Below, piece after piece: positions 36,714 through 46,200 of a DNA stretch of 64,000 bases. Source of the stretch: Hirschia litorea (GTDB lineage: Bacteria; Pseudomonadota; Alphaproteobacteria; Caulobacterales; Hyphomonadaceae). The notes under the pieces are model-generated. The model did no database searches and was not told the DNA's origin. It saw only the letters and a program-made list of their open reading frames with translations. Positions within the stretch are counted from its first letter, which is position 1; each line of letters starts with the position of its first letter. The stretch lies in the NCBI RefSeq assembly GCF_042665075.1, contig NZ_JBHTBR010000004.1:244987-308986 (forward strand), read 5' to 3'. Position numbers and translations under genes: made by a program.

Positions 36714-36811
36714 TGTGAATACCTAGCGTTTATTGCATGCTTTCAATCAGCATACAGGCTAATCATTTGATAGTTTAGTCAATTCTCAGTTTTTCAAAGG
36801 AAAGTTGTCGG

Positions 36812-37444
36812 ATGATAGATCTTTACACATGGGGCACTCCGAACGGGCAGAAAATCTCAATAATGCTCGAAGAATGTGGATTGGATTATACCGCACACCC
36901 AATCAACATTGGCAAGGGAGAACAATTTGCTCCAGATTTTCTGAAGATATCCCCGAATAACAAGATCCCAGCAATCGTAGATCAAAATGGGGCCAACGGA
37001 CCTGTTAGCGTTTTTGAAAGCGGCGCGATACTCATTTATCTTGCTGAAAAGACTGGTAAATTTCTTCCCAAAGCCCCCCACCAACGCGCGAATACTTTGC
37101 AATGGTTGATGTGGCAAGTGGGTGGATATGGGCCAATGACTGGCCAATTTTATCATTTTAAAAATCTAACCGGAAAGCCTGACTTTAGCGACTACGCATT
37201 CAACCGTTTTAAAACGGAGGTGCAGCGCTTACACACTGTTTTAAATAAGCAATTAGAAGGAAAAGACTATATTACAGGCGAATATTCCGTCGCAGATATA
37301 GCGCTGTATGCATGGGTCAAAAAAGGTTATGAACTTGTCCCGTCATGCACTAGCGACCTACCTGCCCCCCACCTGCTACAGTGGTTGAATAGGGTTGGTC
37401 AGCGCGCGGCTGTAGGCAGAGGTATGTCTGTTCCTGCTGTGTAG
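36812..37444 (+). CDS. Glutathione S-transferase-like disulfide oxidoreductase (YfcG type)
   Basis: A 210-residue GST of the nu class. It opens MIDLYTWGTPNGQKISIMLEE, the thioredoxin-fold N-terminus with the Thr/Asn pair typical of YfcG and YghU. SPNNKIPAIVD contains the cis-Pro, and the all-helical C-terminal domain has DYITGEYSVADIA. The nu class reduces disulfides using two glutathione molecules. AAAGGA lies upstream of the ATG. It is convergent with the FzlA-like gene. Confidence 0.88.
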   Translation: MIDLYTWGTPNGQKISIMLEECGLDYTAHPINIGKGEQFAPDFLKISPNNKIPAIVDQNGANGPVSVFESGAILIYLAEKTGKFLPKAPHQRANTLQWLMWQVGGYGPMTGQFYHFKNLTGKPDFSDYAFNRFKTEVQRLHTVLNKQLEGKDYITGEYSVADIALYAWVKKGYELVPSCTSDLPAPHLLQWLNRVGQRAAVGRGMSVPAV

Positions 37445-37509
37445 GGCATTAGGTGCTGGCCCGCGTGTATTTAGGCAGTGCTAGCAAATCGTCATTGGAT
37501 TTAGTCAGC

Positions 37510-38187
37510 TTAAAAATCGAGTTCGCTATAATGCGGGGCGGGTAAAACGCCCTGCAGGCTATCTTTTAAAATGTCACGGAAGCTGGATCTACTTTTCATC
37601 CGTAAGTACCAATCACTTGTATTTGGAAATCGGTTCCAGACGACATCCCCAAAATAATCCAAGCATGATAAATGCGCCGCTGCGCATACATCTGCCAATG
37701 TGAAATCTTCACCCGCAAGATAAGGCCGCACACCGCTTAAAGCCTCAAGATGTTTAAGATACCCCTCCAATGCTTTAGAGCCTTCCCTTAATGCATCCGT
37801 GTTGGGCCGCCCTGCTCGCAAATAGCGCATCATTATGCGTTCACGTAAAAGCGTTGTGTTCACATCGGCCTCAAAACCACGCTCTAACCATCCCATAACC
37901 CAACGCACTTCGGCGCGGTCCACGGGATTTTTCGGGAGTAAGGGATATCCAGTGTAGATTTCTTCAAGATATTCTAAAATTGCACGTGGTTCAGAAATGA
38001 CCACCCGCCCTGCACTTGATGTATCAACCAATACAGGTGCACCACCAATCGGGTTCAAGTCTTGTGCGGTAGACTTTTCTTCAAAGGGAGAGGATTCCTC
38101 TAACGTGAATTCCAACTTTTTCTCAGCAAGAGCGATACGTACACACCGCGACAAGGGATCAAGCATCCAGTGATGTAAAGTGCGCAT
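37510..38187 (-). CDS. fzlA: GST-fold protein resembling the FtsZ-binding division factor FzlA
   Basis: A 225-residue GST-like protein. The N-terminal thioredoxin-like domain (LHHWMLDPLSRCVRIALAEKK) and C-terminal helical domain (YLAGEDFTLADVCAA) are clear. The C-terminus ends PAPHYSELDF, a short acidic aromatic tail that I recall as a conserved feature of FzlA, the essential Caulobacter protein that curves FtsZ filaments. Without alignment, an ordinary GST cannot be excluded. GGAG lies seven bases before the ATG. It follows the cation-efflux gene by 14 bases, so the two probably form an operon. Confidence 0.6.
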   Translation of the reverse strand: MRTLHHWMLDPLSRCVRIALAEKKLEFTLEESSPFEEKSTAQDLNPIGGAPVLVDTSSAGRVVISEPRAILEYLEEIYTGYPLLPKNPVDRAEVRWVMGWLERGFEADVNTTLLRERIMMRYLRAGRPNTDALREGSKALEGYLKHLEALSGVRPYLAGEDFTLADVCAAAHLSCLDYFGDVVWNRFPNTSDWYLRMKSRSSFRDILKDSLQGVLPAPHYSELDF

Positions 38188-38201
38188 ATTCAAGCTCCGG
38201 T

Positions 38202-39164
38202 TTAGTCACTCGGGGATGTGGTCTCTCTTGCCTCGTTAAAAAACGCTGTCCCATGTGGTGCCGCATCCTTTGGATCAGGATGGATGAGAATGTCTGCGCC
38301 TGGAAACTCGGTTAAGATTCGGTTTTCACACTCTACCATAATATCATGTGCTTGGGCCAATGATGTCGTCTCAGGTAAATCCAGATGAAATTGGATATGT
38401 ATTATTGGCCCAGCGCTACGCGTGCGCAATTGGTGAACAGAGAGTTGAGCTTGTGAACCTTGAGCAAGTTCGATAATCCGCGCCCGCGCTTCATCGCTTA
38501 ATTCCTTATCCATTAGCTGATCAATCGCTTCCCTTGCAACATTGAATGCGCCTAGCGCTAACCATGCTGCAACCCCCAATCCAACAAGAGGGTCAATGAA
38601 AGGTATTTTCAAATAAGCGGACCCAATTACACCGCCAATAACCGCAATATTTGCCGCAACATCCGCTGCATAATGTGCGCGGTCCCCTGCCGTAGCGACG
38701 GAACCTGTCTGCTTCAAAGCACGCGTTTGAAACACTATGAGAAGCATAGTCAGCGCGATAGATATGCACATGACGATGATGGGAATAATGCCCTCAATAA
38801 TGGGGCGAGGATCAAGAAAACGATCTACTGCTTCACGCGCTATGAGAGCTGCAGATGCTCCAACAAGCGCGGCCTGCATTAGCGCCGCAAACCCTTCAGC
38901 CTTACCATGACCATAGCGATGTTCATGATCAGGTGGAGCAGCAGCATAAATTACAGCCCCCAATGTGACGAGAGATGCCGCGAGATCAAGACCGGAGTCC
39001 GCAAGAGATGCCAGAACGGACACTGAGTCCGACACGATCCATGCCCATAGCTTTATCGCGATGAGGATTGAAGCAGTCGCTACCGATAACAATACGGTAC
39101 GCTTTGTAATCGCGGCGGCCTCGGTCGGGGTGAGCCGACCAGCAGGCATTGAATCATGCGCCAT
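38202..39164 (-). CDS. Cation diffusion facilitator (FieF/CzcD family)
   Basis: A 320-residue inner-membrane exporter of divalent metals. The metal-binding transmembrane motif DSGLDLAAS lies near residue 57, followed by HRYGHGKAEGFAAL and the second motif GDRAHYAADVAAN (His/Asp). A cytoplasmic C-terminal domain (about 215-300) follows. DD/HD pairs of this type carry iron, zinc or manganese; the exact metal cannot be read here. It is the first gene of a probable operon with the FzlA-like gene. Confidence 0.9.
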   Translation of the reverse strand: MAHDSMPAGRLTPTEAAAITKRTVLLSVATASILIAIKLWAWIVSDSVSVLASLADSGLDLAASLVTLGAVIYAAAPPDHEHRYGHGKAEGFAALMQAALVGASAALIAREAVDRFLDPRPIIEGIIPIIVMCISIALTMLLIVFQTRALKQTGSVATAGDRAHYAADVAANIAVIGGVIGSAYLKIPFIDPLVGLGVAAWLALGAFNVAREAIDQLMDKELSDEARARIIELAQGSQAQLSVHQLRTRSAGPIIHIQFHLDLPETTSLAQAHDIMVECENRILTEFPGADILIHPDPKDAAPHGTAFFNEARETTSPSD

Positions 39165-39203
39165 AATTTATCTTTTTAAAGCGCCCCTTTAGAGGCATTC
39201 ATT

Positions 39204-39734
39204 CTAATAGGAATTGTGAACCTTCGGCCCGACATTGTTTACAACATCTTGCGCATCAAACGCGCGAACTTCATCTTGCGGCTTCTCACCTTTATACATC
39301 AAGATTTCAGCAGTCGCTTCGTATTTGGTAACTTCGTTATAGTTTGGTCCATCCCAGAAAGGATCATACGCACCATACCAACCAGCGCGTGGATGAAAAT
39401 AAGAGTAGCCAAACCCATAGCGCGATGGGTGTCTTCCAAAAGCACTTGGGTAGAGACGGCTTTTAGATTCAGTGTCGCGCTCTGCGATCACAAAATAATC
39501 ATACCCATTTTGAAGCGTTAGCTCTGCTGACCGCAATAAGAGATATGTTTCCACATCATCACGCGGTGTAAGAGAGCTACCACGGAACGATACTTGATAG
39601 CGGTTTGTCTCGATAATCTGCTCTGAATAGCCAGCCCCATTGTAGGAGGAGGACGGACGATAAGCAGGCTGGGACGCACATGCTGCGAGAACCAAGCTTG
39701 TTGTTGTTAGAATGGCCAATACAGACTGACGCAT
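39204..39734 (-). CDS. CC0125/CC1285-family lipoprotein
   Basis: A 176-residue lipoprotein: the lipobox LVLAAC places Cys at about residue 19. The mature part has the family pattern NRYQVSFRGSSLTPRDDV then LLLRSAELTLQNGYDYFVI, followed by a Tyr/Gly/Pro-rich region. The family is common in Caulobacterales and uncharacterised. AAGGA upstream selects the ATG at 39734 over a TTG-type extension. No operon partner is apparent. Confidence 0.8.
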   Translation of the reverse strand: MRQSVLAILTTTSLVLAACASQPAYRPSSSYNGAGYSEQIIETNRYQVSFRGSSLTPRDDVETYLLLRSAELTLQNGYDYFVIAERDTESKSRLYPSAFGRHPSRYGFGYSYFHPRAGWYGAYDPFWDGPNYNEVTKYEATAEILMYKGEKPQDEVRAFDAQDVVNNVGPKVHNSY

Positions 39735-39893
39735 ATTAAAATCCTTCGTCACATGAAGCATGGCGCAATGCCTGTGCTTCGGTTACCCCGTTACAATAAA
39801 TGTAAGTATAGCAGATATGTTCCTGTCGAGTCACACTTATTCACATATGTATCAGATCCTCATGCAACATACGGACCTGATTTATGTAAAATA

Positions 39894-41399
39894 TTACCGA
39901 CGACGCCCACCAAATACGCCCCTCAGAAGATATTTAGTAAGTTCTCGCGCGGCTGTACGCATTGCTGATTTCGTTGCAGCTTCTGCAGTGGATTGACGAC
40001 GAGATCGTGTGGCAGGCTTTCTCTTCTTTGCTTTAGCTGCTTGCTCTTTGGCTTTTTCTTCCGCCGCCTTTAGCTCTGCTTCTTCTTTTGCAGCTTTTTC
40101 TTCGCGTTGGTTGAGCAATTCATACGCACTTTCACGATCAATTGCTTTATCGTATTTTCCAGCGACTACACTGCCAATGATAATCTCATTGCGTTCGGCA
40201 TCAGTAACCGGTCCCAAGCGTGAAGATGGCGGACGGATCAATGTACGTTGCACGATTGAAGGGGCAGCTTTGGCATCAAGCGTTGAAACCAACGCCTCCC
40301 CTACGCCAAGCTCAGTAATGACAGCTTCGGTATCAAGGTCTGGGTTTTCGCGAAAGCTTTCAGCAGCAGCACGAATGGCTTTACGCTCTGACGGTGTATA
40401 AGCGCGCAATGCGTGCTGCACCCTTGCTCCCAATTGGGCAAGCACAGAATCTGGCAGGTCACGCGGGTTCTGCGTGACAAAATAGATGCCTACTCCTTTT
40501 GATCGGATAAGACGCACGACTTGCTCAATCTTATCAACCAAGGCTTTAGGTGCATCATCAAAAAGCAAGTGCGCTTCATCAAAGAAGAACACCATTTTTG
40601 GTTTTTCTGGATCACCGACTTCTGGCAATTCTTCAAACAGGGACGACAATAACCAAAGCAAAAATGTAGAATACAGTTTGGGAGAATTGATCAAAGTTGT
40701 TGCATCTAGGATAGAGACAATACCACGTCCATCACGTGTGGTGCGCATGAAGTCAGCTATCTCTAAGGCTGGCTCTCCGAAGAATGCTTCAGCTCCATCA
40801 CGCTCTAAAACAAGCAAGCGGCGCTGAATAGCACCAACAGAAGATGGTGAGACATTGCCGTATTCTTTTTGGATTTCATCACGTACTTCCGTGATGTGAA
40901 TAAGAAGCTTACGAAGGTCTTTCAGGTCAAGAAGGAGAAGATCATTATCATCGGCGTATTCAAATGCGATGATCAGCACACCTTCTTGAGTTTCATTCAA
41001 CTCCATTAGGCGTGAAAGAAGTTCAGGCCCCATTTCAGTTATTGTGGTGCGGATGGGATGGCCTTTTTTACCGTATAAATCCCAAAATATTGTCGGCGTT
41101 GTGCCATAGCCAAAATCATCAAAACCGATCTTCTCAGCGCGCGCGACCAATTTCTCATGGAGTTTATGTGCTGGGTCACCTGCTTGGGAAAGGCCCGACA
41201 GGTCACCCTTCACATCTGCACAAAAAACTGGAACCCCTTGAGCAGAAAAGCCTTCAGCCATGATTTGCAGCGTGACTGTTTTCCCTGTCCCTGTTGCACC
41301 GGCAACAAGTCCGTGTCGGTTTGCACGTGAAAGCATCAACTCCTGAACGAGAGTGCTGTCTGGCCCACCGCCGCCGAGGAAAATCGCATTTTCCGCCAT
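39894..41399 (-). CDS. HerA/DUF853-family P-loop ATPase (YjgR type)
   Basis: A 501-residue ATPase. Walker A GATGTGKT is at residues 34-41, Walker B FFFDEAHLLF is central, and an arginine-finger-like region (VTQNPRDLPD) follows. The HerA/FtsK-like fold is clear. The C-terminal 100 residues are a Lys/Glu/Ala-rich coiled coil with a basic tail ending GGRRR, which might contact nucleic acid or membrane. The function of YjgR-type proteins is unknown. The gene is divergent from the AI-2E permease. Confidence 0.88.
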   Translation of the reverse strand: MAENAIFLGGGGPDSTLVQELMLSRANRHGLVAGATGTGKTVTLQIMAEGFSAQGVPVFCADVKGDLSGLSQAGDPAHKLHEKLVARAEKIGFDDFGYGTTPTIFWDLYGKKGHPIRTTITEMGPELLSRLMELNETQEGVLIIAFEYADDNDLLLLDLKDLRKLLIHITEVRDEIQKEYGNVSPSSVGAIQRRLLVLERDGAEAFFGEPALEIADFMRTTRDGRGIVSILDATTLINSPKLYSTFLLWLLSSLFEELPEVGDPEKPKMVFFFDEAHLLFDDAPKALVDKIEQVVRLIRSKGVGIYFVTQNPRDLPDSVLAQLGARVQHALRAYTPSERKAIRAAAESFRENPDLDTEAVITELGVGEALVSTLDAKAAPSIVQRTLIRPPSSRLGPVTDAERNEIIIGSVVAGKYDKAIDRESAYELLNQREEKAAKEEAELKAAEEKAKEQAAKAKKRKPATRSRRQSTAEAATKSAMRTAARELTKYLLRGVFGGRRR

Positions 41400-41600
41400 A
41401 ATAAAATCCTAGCCCATCAAAATGATTCGTCTTCACGCCACATTATGAGGCCATTGCCCAAGTCGCAATCATGCCGCGCCAACAAAATACAGCCAGTTCA
41501 GCGCCTAATCTATCAATAAACCAGTGAATTCAATTGACCTTGCAACCTGTTTGGGGATTCCTGCGTTTGAACCTTTGCATGCTGACATGAGGGAATAAAA

Positions 41601-42701
41601 ATGGGCTCTATACCTGCTGGTATCTGGGTGATTGCATCCGGCGTAATCATTTATGGGTTATATGTGGGTGCCGATATATTCGCTCCTCTCGCATTGGCTG
41701 TGTTCTTATGGCTCGTGATTGAAGGCTTCGCACGCATGCTGCAGGAACGCTTCACCAAGCTGCCGCGATGGTTGGCGCAATTGGGCGCTGTCCTCGTCAT
41801 CCTCGGTGCCACGACCGCAGTTATTGTTATCTTTATTGATGGATTGAATGAATTTGCCAAGAATGCCGGCGCATACGAAACGCGTATCAATGAAGTGATT
41901 GTAGGTGTCTACAAGACGTTCAATATCAACACTGTAGCTCCGCCTGATCTATCCAGCATGTTGTTCAACATGCAGAACACGAAATTTGTGCAACCCATCA
42001 TCGACTCTGTACAAGGGCTGGCGTCTTCTTTCGTGCTGATCATGATTTACATTGCATTCCTGTTTTTAGCTGAACGCAATTGGCCGACAAAACTCGACTT
42101 CATTTTCCCTGAAAGCAAAGCACGAGAGCAAGCGCGCGAAGTGGGCCATCAGGTCCGCAAATCTATGGAGCAATATTTGTGGGTGCAGACCGTGATCTCG
42201 GTCATCATCACCATCATCACTTATATTAATTTATTGATATTGGGCTTGGATAATGCTCTGTTTTGGGCGTTTATCGTCTTCTTCCTCAACTATATACCGA
42301 CCATTGGATCTATTGTTGCAGCCTTCCTCCCGGGCCTTTTTGCTTTGGCCCAACCTGATTGGCCCTCTTACATGCCTGCGGATGCAACACTCAACGCAGT
42401 GATTGTTTTAGCGTGTGTGAGTATTTGGCAATTTGCGATTGGAAACTTCGTACAACCTCGCATGATGGGGGAGTCTCTAAATCTATCTGCATTGGTCGTG
42501 TTGGTGTCTCTTGCTGTATGGGGCGCAATATGGGGCATTCCTGGAATGTTTTTATCCGCACCGCTTACAGTGCTCCTCATGATCTTGTTTGCTCAAATCC
42601 CTGGCGTGCATTGGATCGCTATTTTACTATCAGCGGATGGTAAGCCGATAAAATTGAAAACGCAGCAGATAGCTGAAACAGAACAAATTGCAGAAAACTA
42701 G
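41601..42701 (+). CDS. AI-2E-family transporter (PerM/TqsA type)
   Basis: A 366-residue inner-membrane protein with about seven hydrophobic segments. It matches the family by the central SFVLIMIYIAFLFLAER helix, FFLNYIPTIGSIVAAFLPG and the PRMMGESLNLSALVVL segment. Family members export diverse small molecules; few really carry AI-2. GAGGGA precedes the ATG. It is followed by a 553-base gap with structured elements. Confidence 0.88.
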   Translation: MGSIPAGIWVIASGVIIYGLYVGADIFAPLALAVFLWLVIEGFARMLQERFTKLPRWLAQLGAVLVILGATTAVIVIFIDGLNEFAKNAGAYETRINEVIVGVYKTFNINTVAPPDLSSMLFNMQNTKFVQPIIDSVQGLASSFVLIMIYIAFLFLAERNWPTKLDFIFPESKAREQAREVGHQVRKSMEQYLWVQTVISVIITIITYINLLILGLDNALFWAFIVFFLNYIPTIGSIVAAFLPGLFALAQPDWPSYMPADATLNAVIVLACVSIWQFAIGNFVQPRMMGESLNLSALVVLVSLAVWGAIWGIPGMFLSAPLTVLLMILFAQIPGVHWIAILLSADGKPIKLKTQQIAETEQIAEN

Positions 42702-42811
42702 CAATCTATATGTGCGATTATTTCTTGCGATAAATTTCAATTCCTATGTCTGATCAGTGATTTTGCGCTGAAACTCATACTAAAGTCGCATGTTTTTGGC
42801 GTAATTTAGAG

Positions 42812-42840
42812 TTGAAAATTTCGTCATCTGGGAGTATCTT
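42812..42840 (+). promoter_or_regulatory. Sigma70-like promoter
   Basis: TTGAAA (42812-42817) and TATCTT (42835-42840) are separated by exactly 17 bases. Transcription would begin near 42848, about 30 bases before the first stem-loop. Confidence 0.45.
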
Positions 42841-42879
42841 TAACCTATCAAATTGTCACTGATGTGACGGTGAGATCAA

Positions 42880-43051
42880 GGTTAGTTTGCGAGCGTCCCC
42901 CCCACCCAGCAAGCAAATTAACCGGATTTTCGGCGATCGAACGTGTCCCCGTTCGGTCGCCAATTAATGTGGTGATAGGGGCAATCAAAAATATCTCCAG
43001 AATGGATAATTCACGAATGTAGCACTTCGTGGAAGTCTTCTCCCATTCTGG
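42880..43051 (+). ncRNA. Three tandem stem-loops: candidate small RNA or leader of NAD-GDH
   Basis: Stem 1 pairs GGTTAGTTTGC (42880-42890) with 42913-42923 (one G-U), with a 22-base loop containing a run of seven C. Stem 2 pairs GGCGATCGAACG (42932-42943) with 42950-42961 (one G-U), loop TGTCCC. Stem 3 pairs CCAGAATGG (42997-43005) with 43043-43051 and encloses CACGAA with TTCGTG (43012-43017, 43026-43031). The G-U positions and loop sequences suggest a folded RNA. No T-run follows stem 3, so this may be a long leader of the NAD-GDH gene. Confidence 0.55.
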
Positions 43052-43254
43052 CGCTATCTTCTCATGATTTTTCAGCAGTTCAGTAATTTTCTTGGCTCTT
43101 TAACCATTCTACAATGGTAAGACATGGATGATGCAACTTAACCCTGCCATATTCTCAGGCTCTGGGTTGCAAAAACCGCAACGCACGACAATTCTACACA
43201 ACGATACTCAAAAAATTAAGCGAATAAAAAAATCGCATATCATGGGACGAGACT

Positions 43255-46200
43255 ATGTCATTCAAGACAACGAATTCCAGCCTAGCTTTTGCAGTAGATG
43301 AAATACTCGCGGCAGCAGAGAATTTATCCAAAGGCAAAACTTCCGAGAAAAAGCTGAATGCACGGAACAATTTTCTAAAACAATTTTGTAATAGTGCTTC
43401 TATGGAGGAGTTTGCCCCCTTCTCAGCCGATGACGCCGCTGTAAATGCAATGGAGTTATGGAATTACTCTCTGGATGCAGATGTCAGTAAACGCAATATC
43501 AGATCTCGCCCATGTGTGGGTGCAAACAATAAAGAATTTGAGCGGACAGTATTTGAAATCGTTGGTCCCGATATCCCCTTCCTTGTAGACAGCGCGGTGT
43601 CAGCAATTGTGGAAGCGGGCGTGGAAATTGTCGCGATTGTACACCCAGTTGTAGACGAATTATCATTGATACAAATCCACACGCCGCCGCTGATTGATTC
43701 ACGTCGTGCCGAAGTGGAAGAAATCCTTCGTCTGACTTTCAATGATGTATCCCTAGCAACGCTAGATCACATGGCGATGAAGAAAGTCATGCGTGATACT
43801 GCCAAATCACTCCTTTCAATGCCAGTCAGCGAAGGGCGCAGTAAAGAAGACCTAGAAGAAGCCAATCACTTTTTAACATGGCTTGAAGAAGACCACTTCT
43901 TCTTTTTGGGTGCGCGTCAATACAGCTATAGCAACCAATCTAAAGTGAAAAATGGAGAAGAAGCTGTACTTGAGCCTGAGATTGTCGGGGATGGTTTAGG
44001 TATTCTCCGTGATGTCGATCGTCACGTTCTGTCACACGGCACAGAACCGGCTGTGCTTACCCCACGTATTCGTTCATTCTTAAATGAACCTTCTCCCATT
44101 ATCGTCGCAAAATCCAATGTGCGCTCACGTGTACATCGGCGTGTTTATGCAGATTATGTGGGTGTGAAGCAGATTGATAAGGACGGAAACGTCATTGGTG
44201 AAATTCGTTTCATCGGTCTATTCACTGCCGCATCTTATACACGTATGGCGAAAGACGTACCGCTTATCCGCCGCAAAATTGCGCGGGTTAAAGAGATGCT
44301 CGATATGGGTAGCTCATCTTACTCTGTAAACGCACTGAACAATATTCTGGAAACATATCCTCGCGATGATCTCTTCCAAATTTCTGAAGATGATTTGGCG
44401 CGTTTTTCTTATGGCATATTGGGGCTTTATCAACGTCCACGGACGCGCCTTTTCATACGGCGCGACCAATTTAACCGCTTTGTATCTGCATTGTTGTTTA
44501 CACCCCGTGACAATTATTCGCCTGAATTGCGCCGCCAAGCCCACACGACGATTGCTGAAGCATATGGGGGACGCGAATCTGCGTTTTATCCAAGTTTTAA
44601 TGATGGCCCGCTTGCGCGTGTACACTTCATCATTGGTTTAAGTCCTGGACATGCTGAACCCGATGAAGATGCACTCGATATTAAAGTACGACAGCTTGCG
44701 GAATCTTGGGAAGATGGCCTCGCGCGATCAGCACGTCTTGCAAATGATCCACCACCTTTGGTCCATGACAACCTTTTCAACGCTGCATACAAAGAAGCTT
44801 TCTCCCCGGATGAAGCGCTTAAAGATCTATCACTGATCCACAGTATTGATGACAATCAAGATGTCGCTGTGCGCGCCTACCCTAGCGCCAAACATGGTTC
44901 GACACGTTGTAAAATCTACCGTCGTGAAAATATTTTAGAGCTTTCAGACATTGTACCCGTATTAGAAAACATGGGACTTCGCGTTCTGTCTGAGACTGGC
45001 TACCCCATAATATCCAATCCGAAAGGCAAAGAACGCAAAACGGTTTGGGTTCACGACCTTGAACTAAACTTTCCAAATGCTGAAACTGTGCTTGATAGCA
45101 AGTTTGAAGATGGATTTGTGGCCGTTTGGAATGGCCAGACTGAAAACGATAGGTTTAACCAGCTCATCCTCCATCTCAACATTACTTGGAGGCAAGCTGC
45201 ACTCATACGCACTTTATGTCGCTATCGCCAGCAATCTGGTTTGGAAGCTTCCCAAGATGTGCAAATTGACGCTCTCGTAAATCACCCAGATATTACGACA
45301 GAACTTATCAAATTGTTTGAAGAACGGCTTGATCCCTCAACCGGTGTTGAGAACGCCGTTGAGCTTGCTGAACGCACATCAGCCGCAGGCATCATTTCCG
45401 AACGTATCGTACATGCACTAGAACATGTTCCATCTTTGGATGATGACCGTGTACTTCGCCGCACAATGCACCTCATCAATGCAATTATGCGAACAAACTT
45501 CTATCAAGTACAAGAAAACGGTCTGCCCTACCCGCATATCTCCATCAAGATAGCGAGCCAAGAACTAGAAGACCTGCCAGCGCCTAAGCCTTTTCGCGAA
45601 ATCTTCATGTGGTCTCCGCAGGTTGAGGGGGTCCACCTTCGCTTTGGTCCAGTTGCCCGTGGTGGACTGCGCTGGTCTGACAGGCGCGATGATTTCCGTA
45701 CCGAAGTGTTGGGCCTCGTAAAAGCCCAACAAGTGAAAAACGCTGTGATTGTGCCAGTTGGATCTAAAGGCGGTTTCTTCCCAAAACAATTGCCAACGAC
45801 CGGCACACGCGAAGACTATATCAATGGAGGAATAGCAGCCTATAAAACCTTTATCTCTTCCTTGCTGCAACTTACCGACAACATTATTGATGGCGTTGCT
45901 AAACGTCCCAAAGGCGTTTTTGCTTGGGATGGTGATGACCCGTATCTTGTTGTGGCGGCGGATAAAGGCACAGCAACATTCTCTGACATTGCAAATGGCC
46001 TATCTCAAGATAGTGACTTCTGGCTAGATGATGCCTTTGCCTCTGGTGGTTCTGTTGGATATGACCACAAAAAAATGGGAATTACAGCACGAGGTGGCTG
46101 GGAAGCTGTTAAACGCCACTTCCGAGAAATTGGCAAAGACATTCAAAACGAACCATTCACCGCCATTGGCGTGGGCGACATGTCAGGAGATGTTTTCGGA

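Larger units (their letters stand above)
42702..43254 (+). other. Long intergenic region upstream of the NAD-GDH gene
   Basis: The first 110 bases are A/T-rich without a visible terminator for the permease. A sigma70-like promoter follows at 42812-42840, then three consecutive stem-loops (42880-43051). The last 200 bases before the start codon are A/T-rich and show no further strong structure. No protein-coding frame is convincing. Confidence 0.6.
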
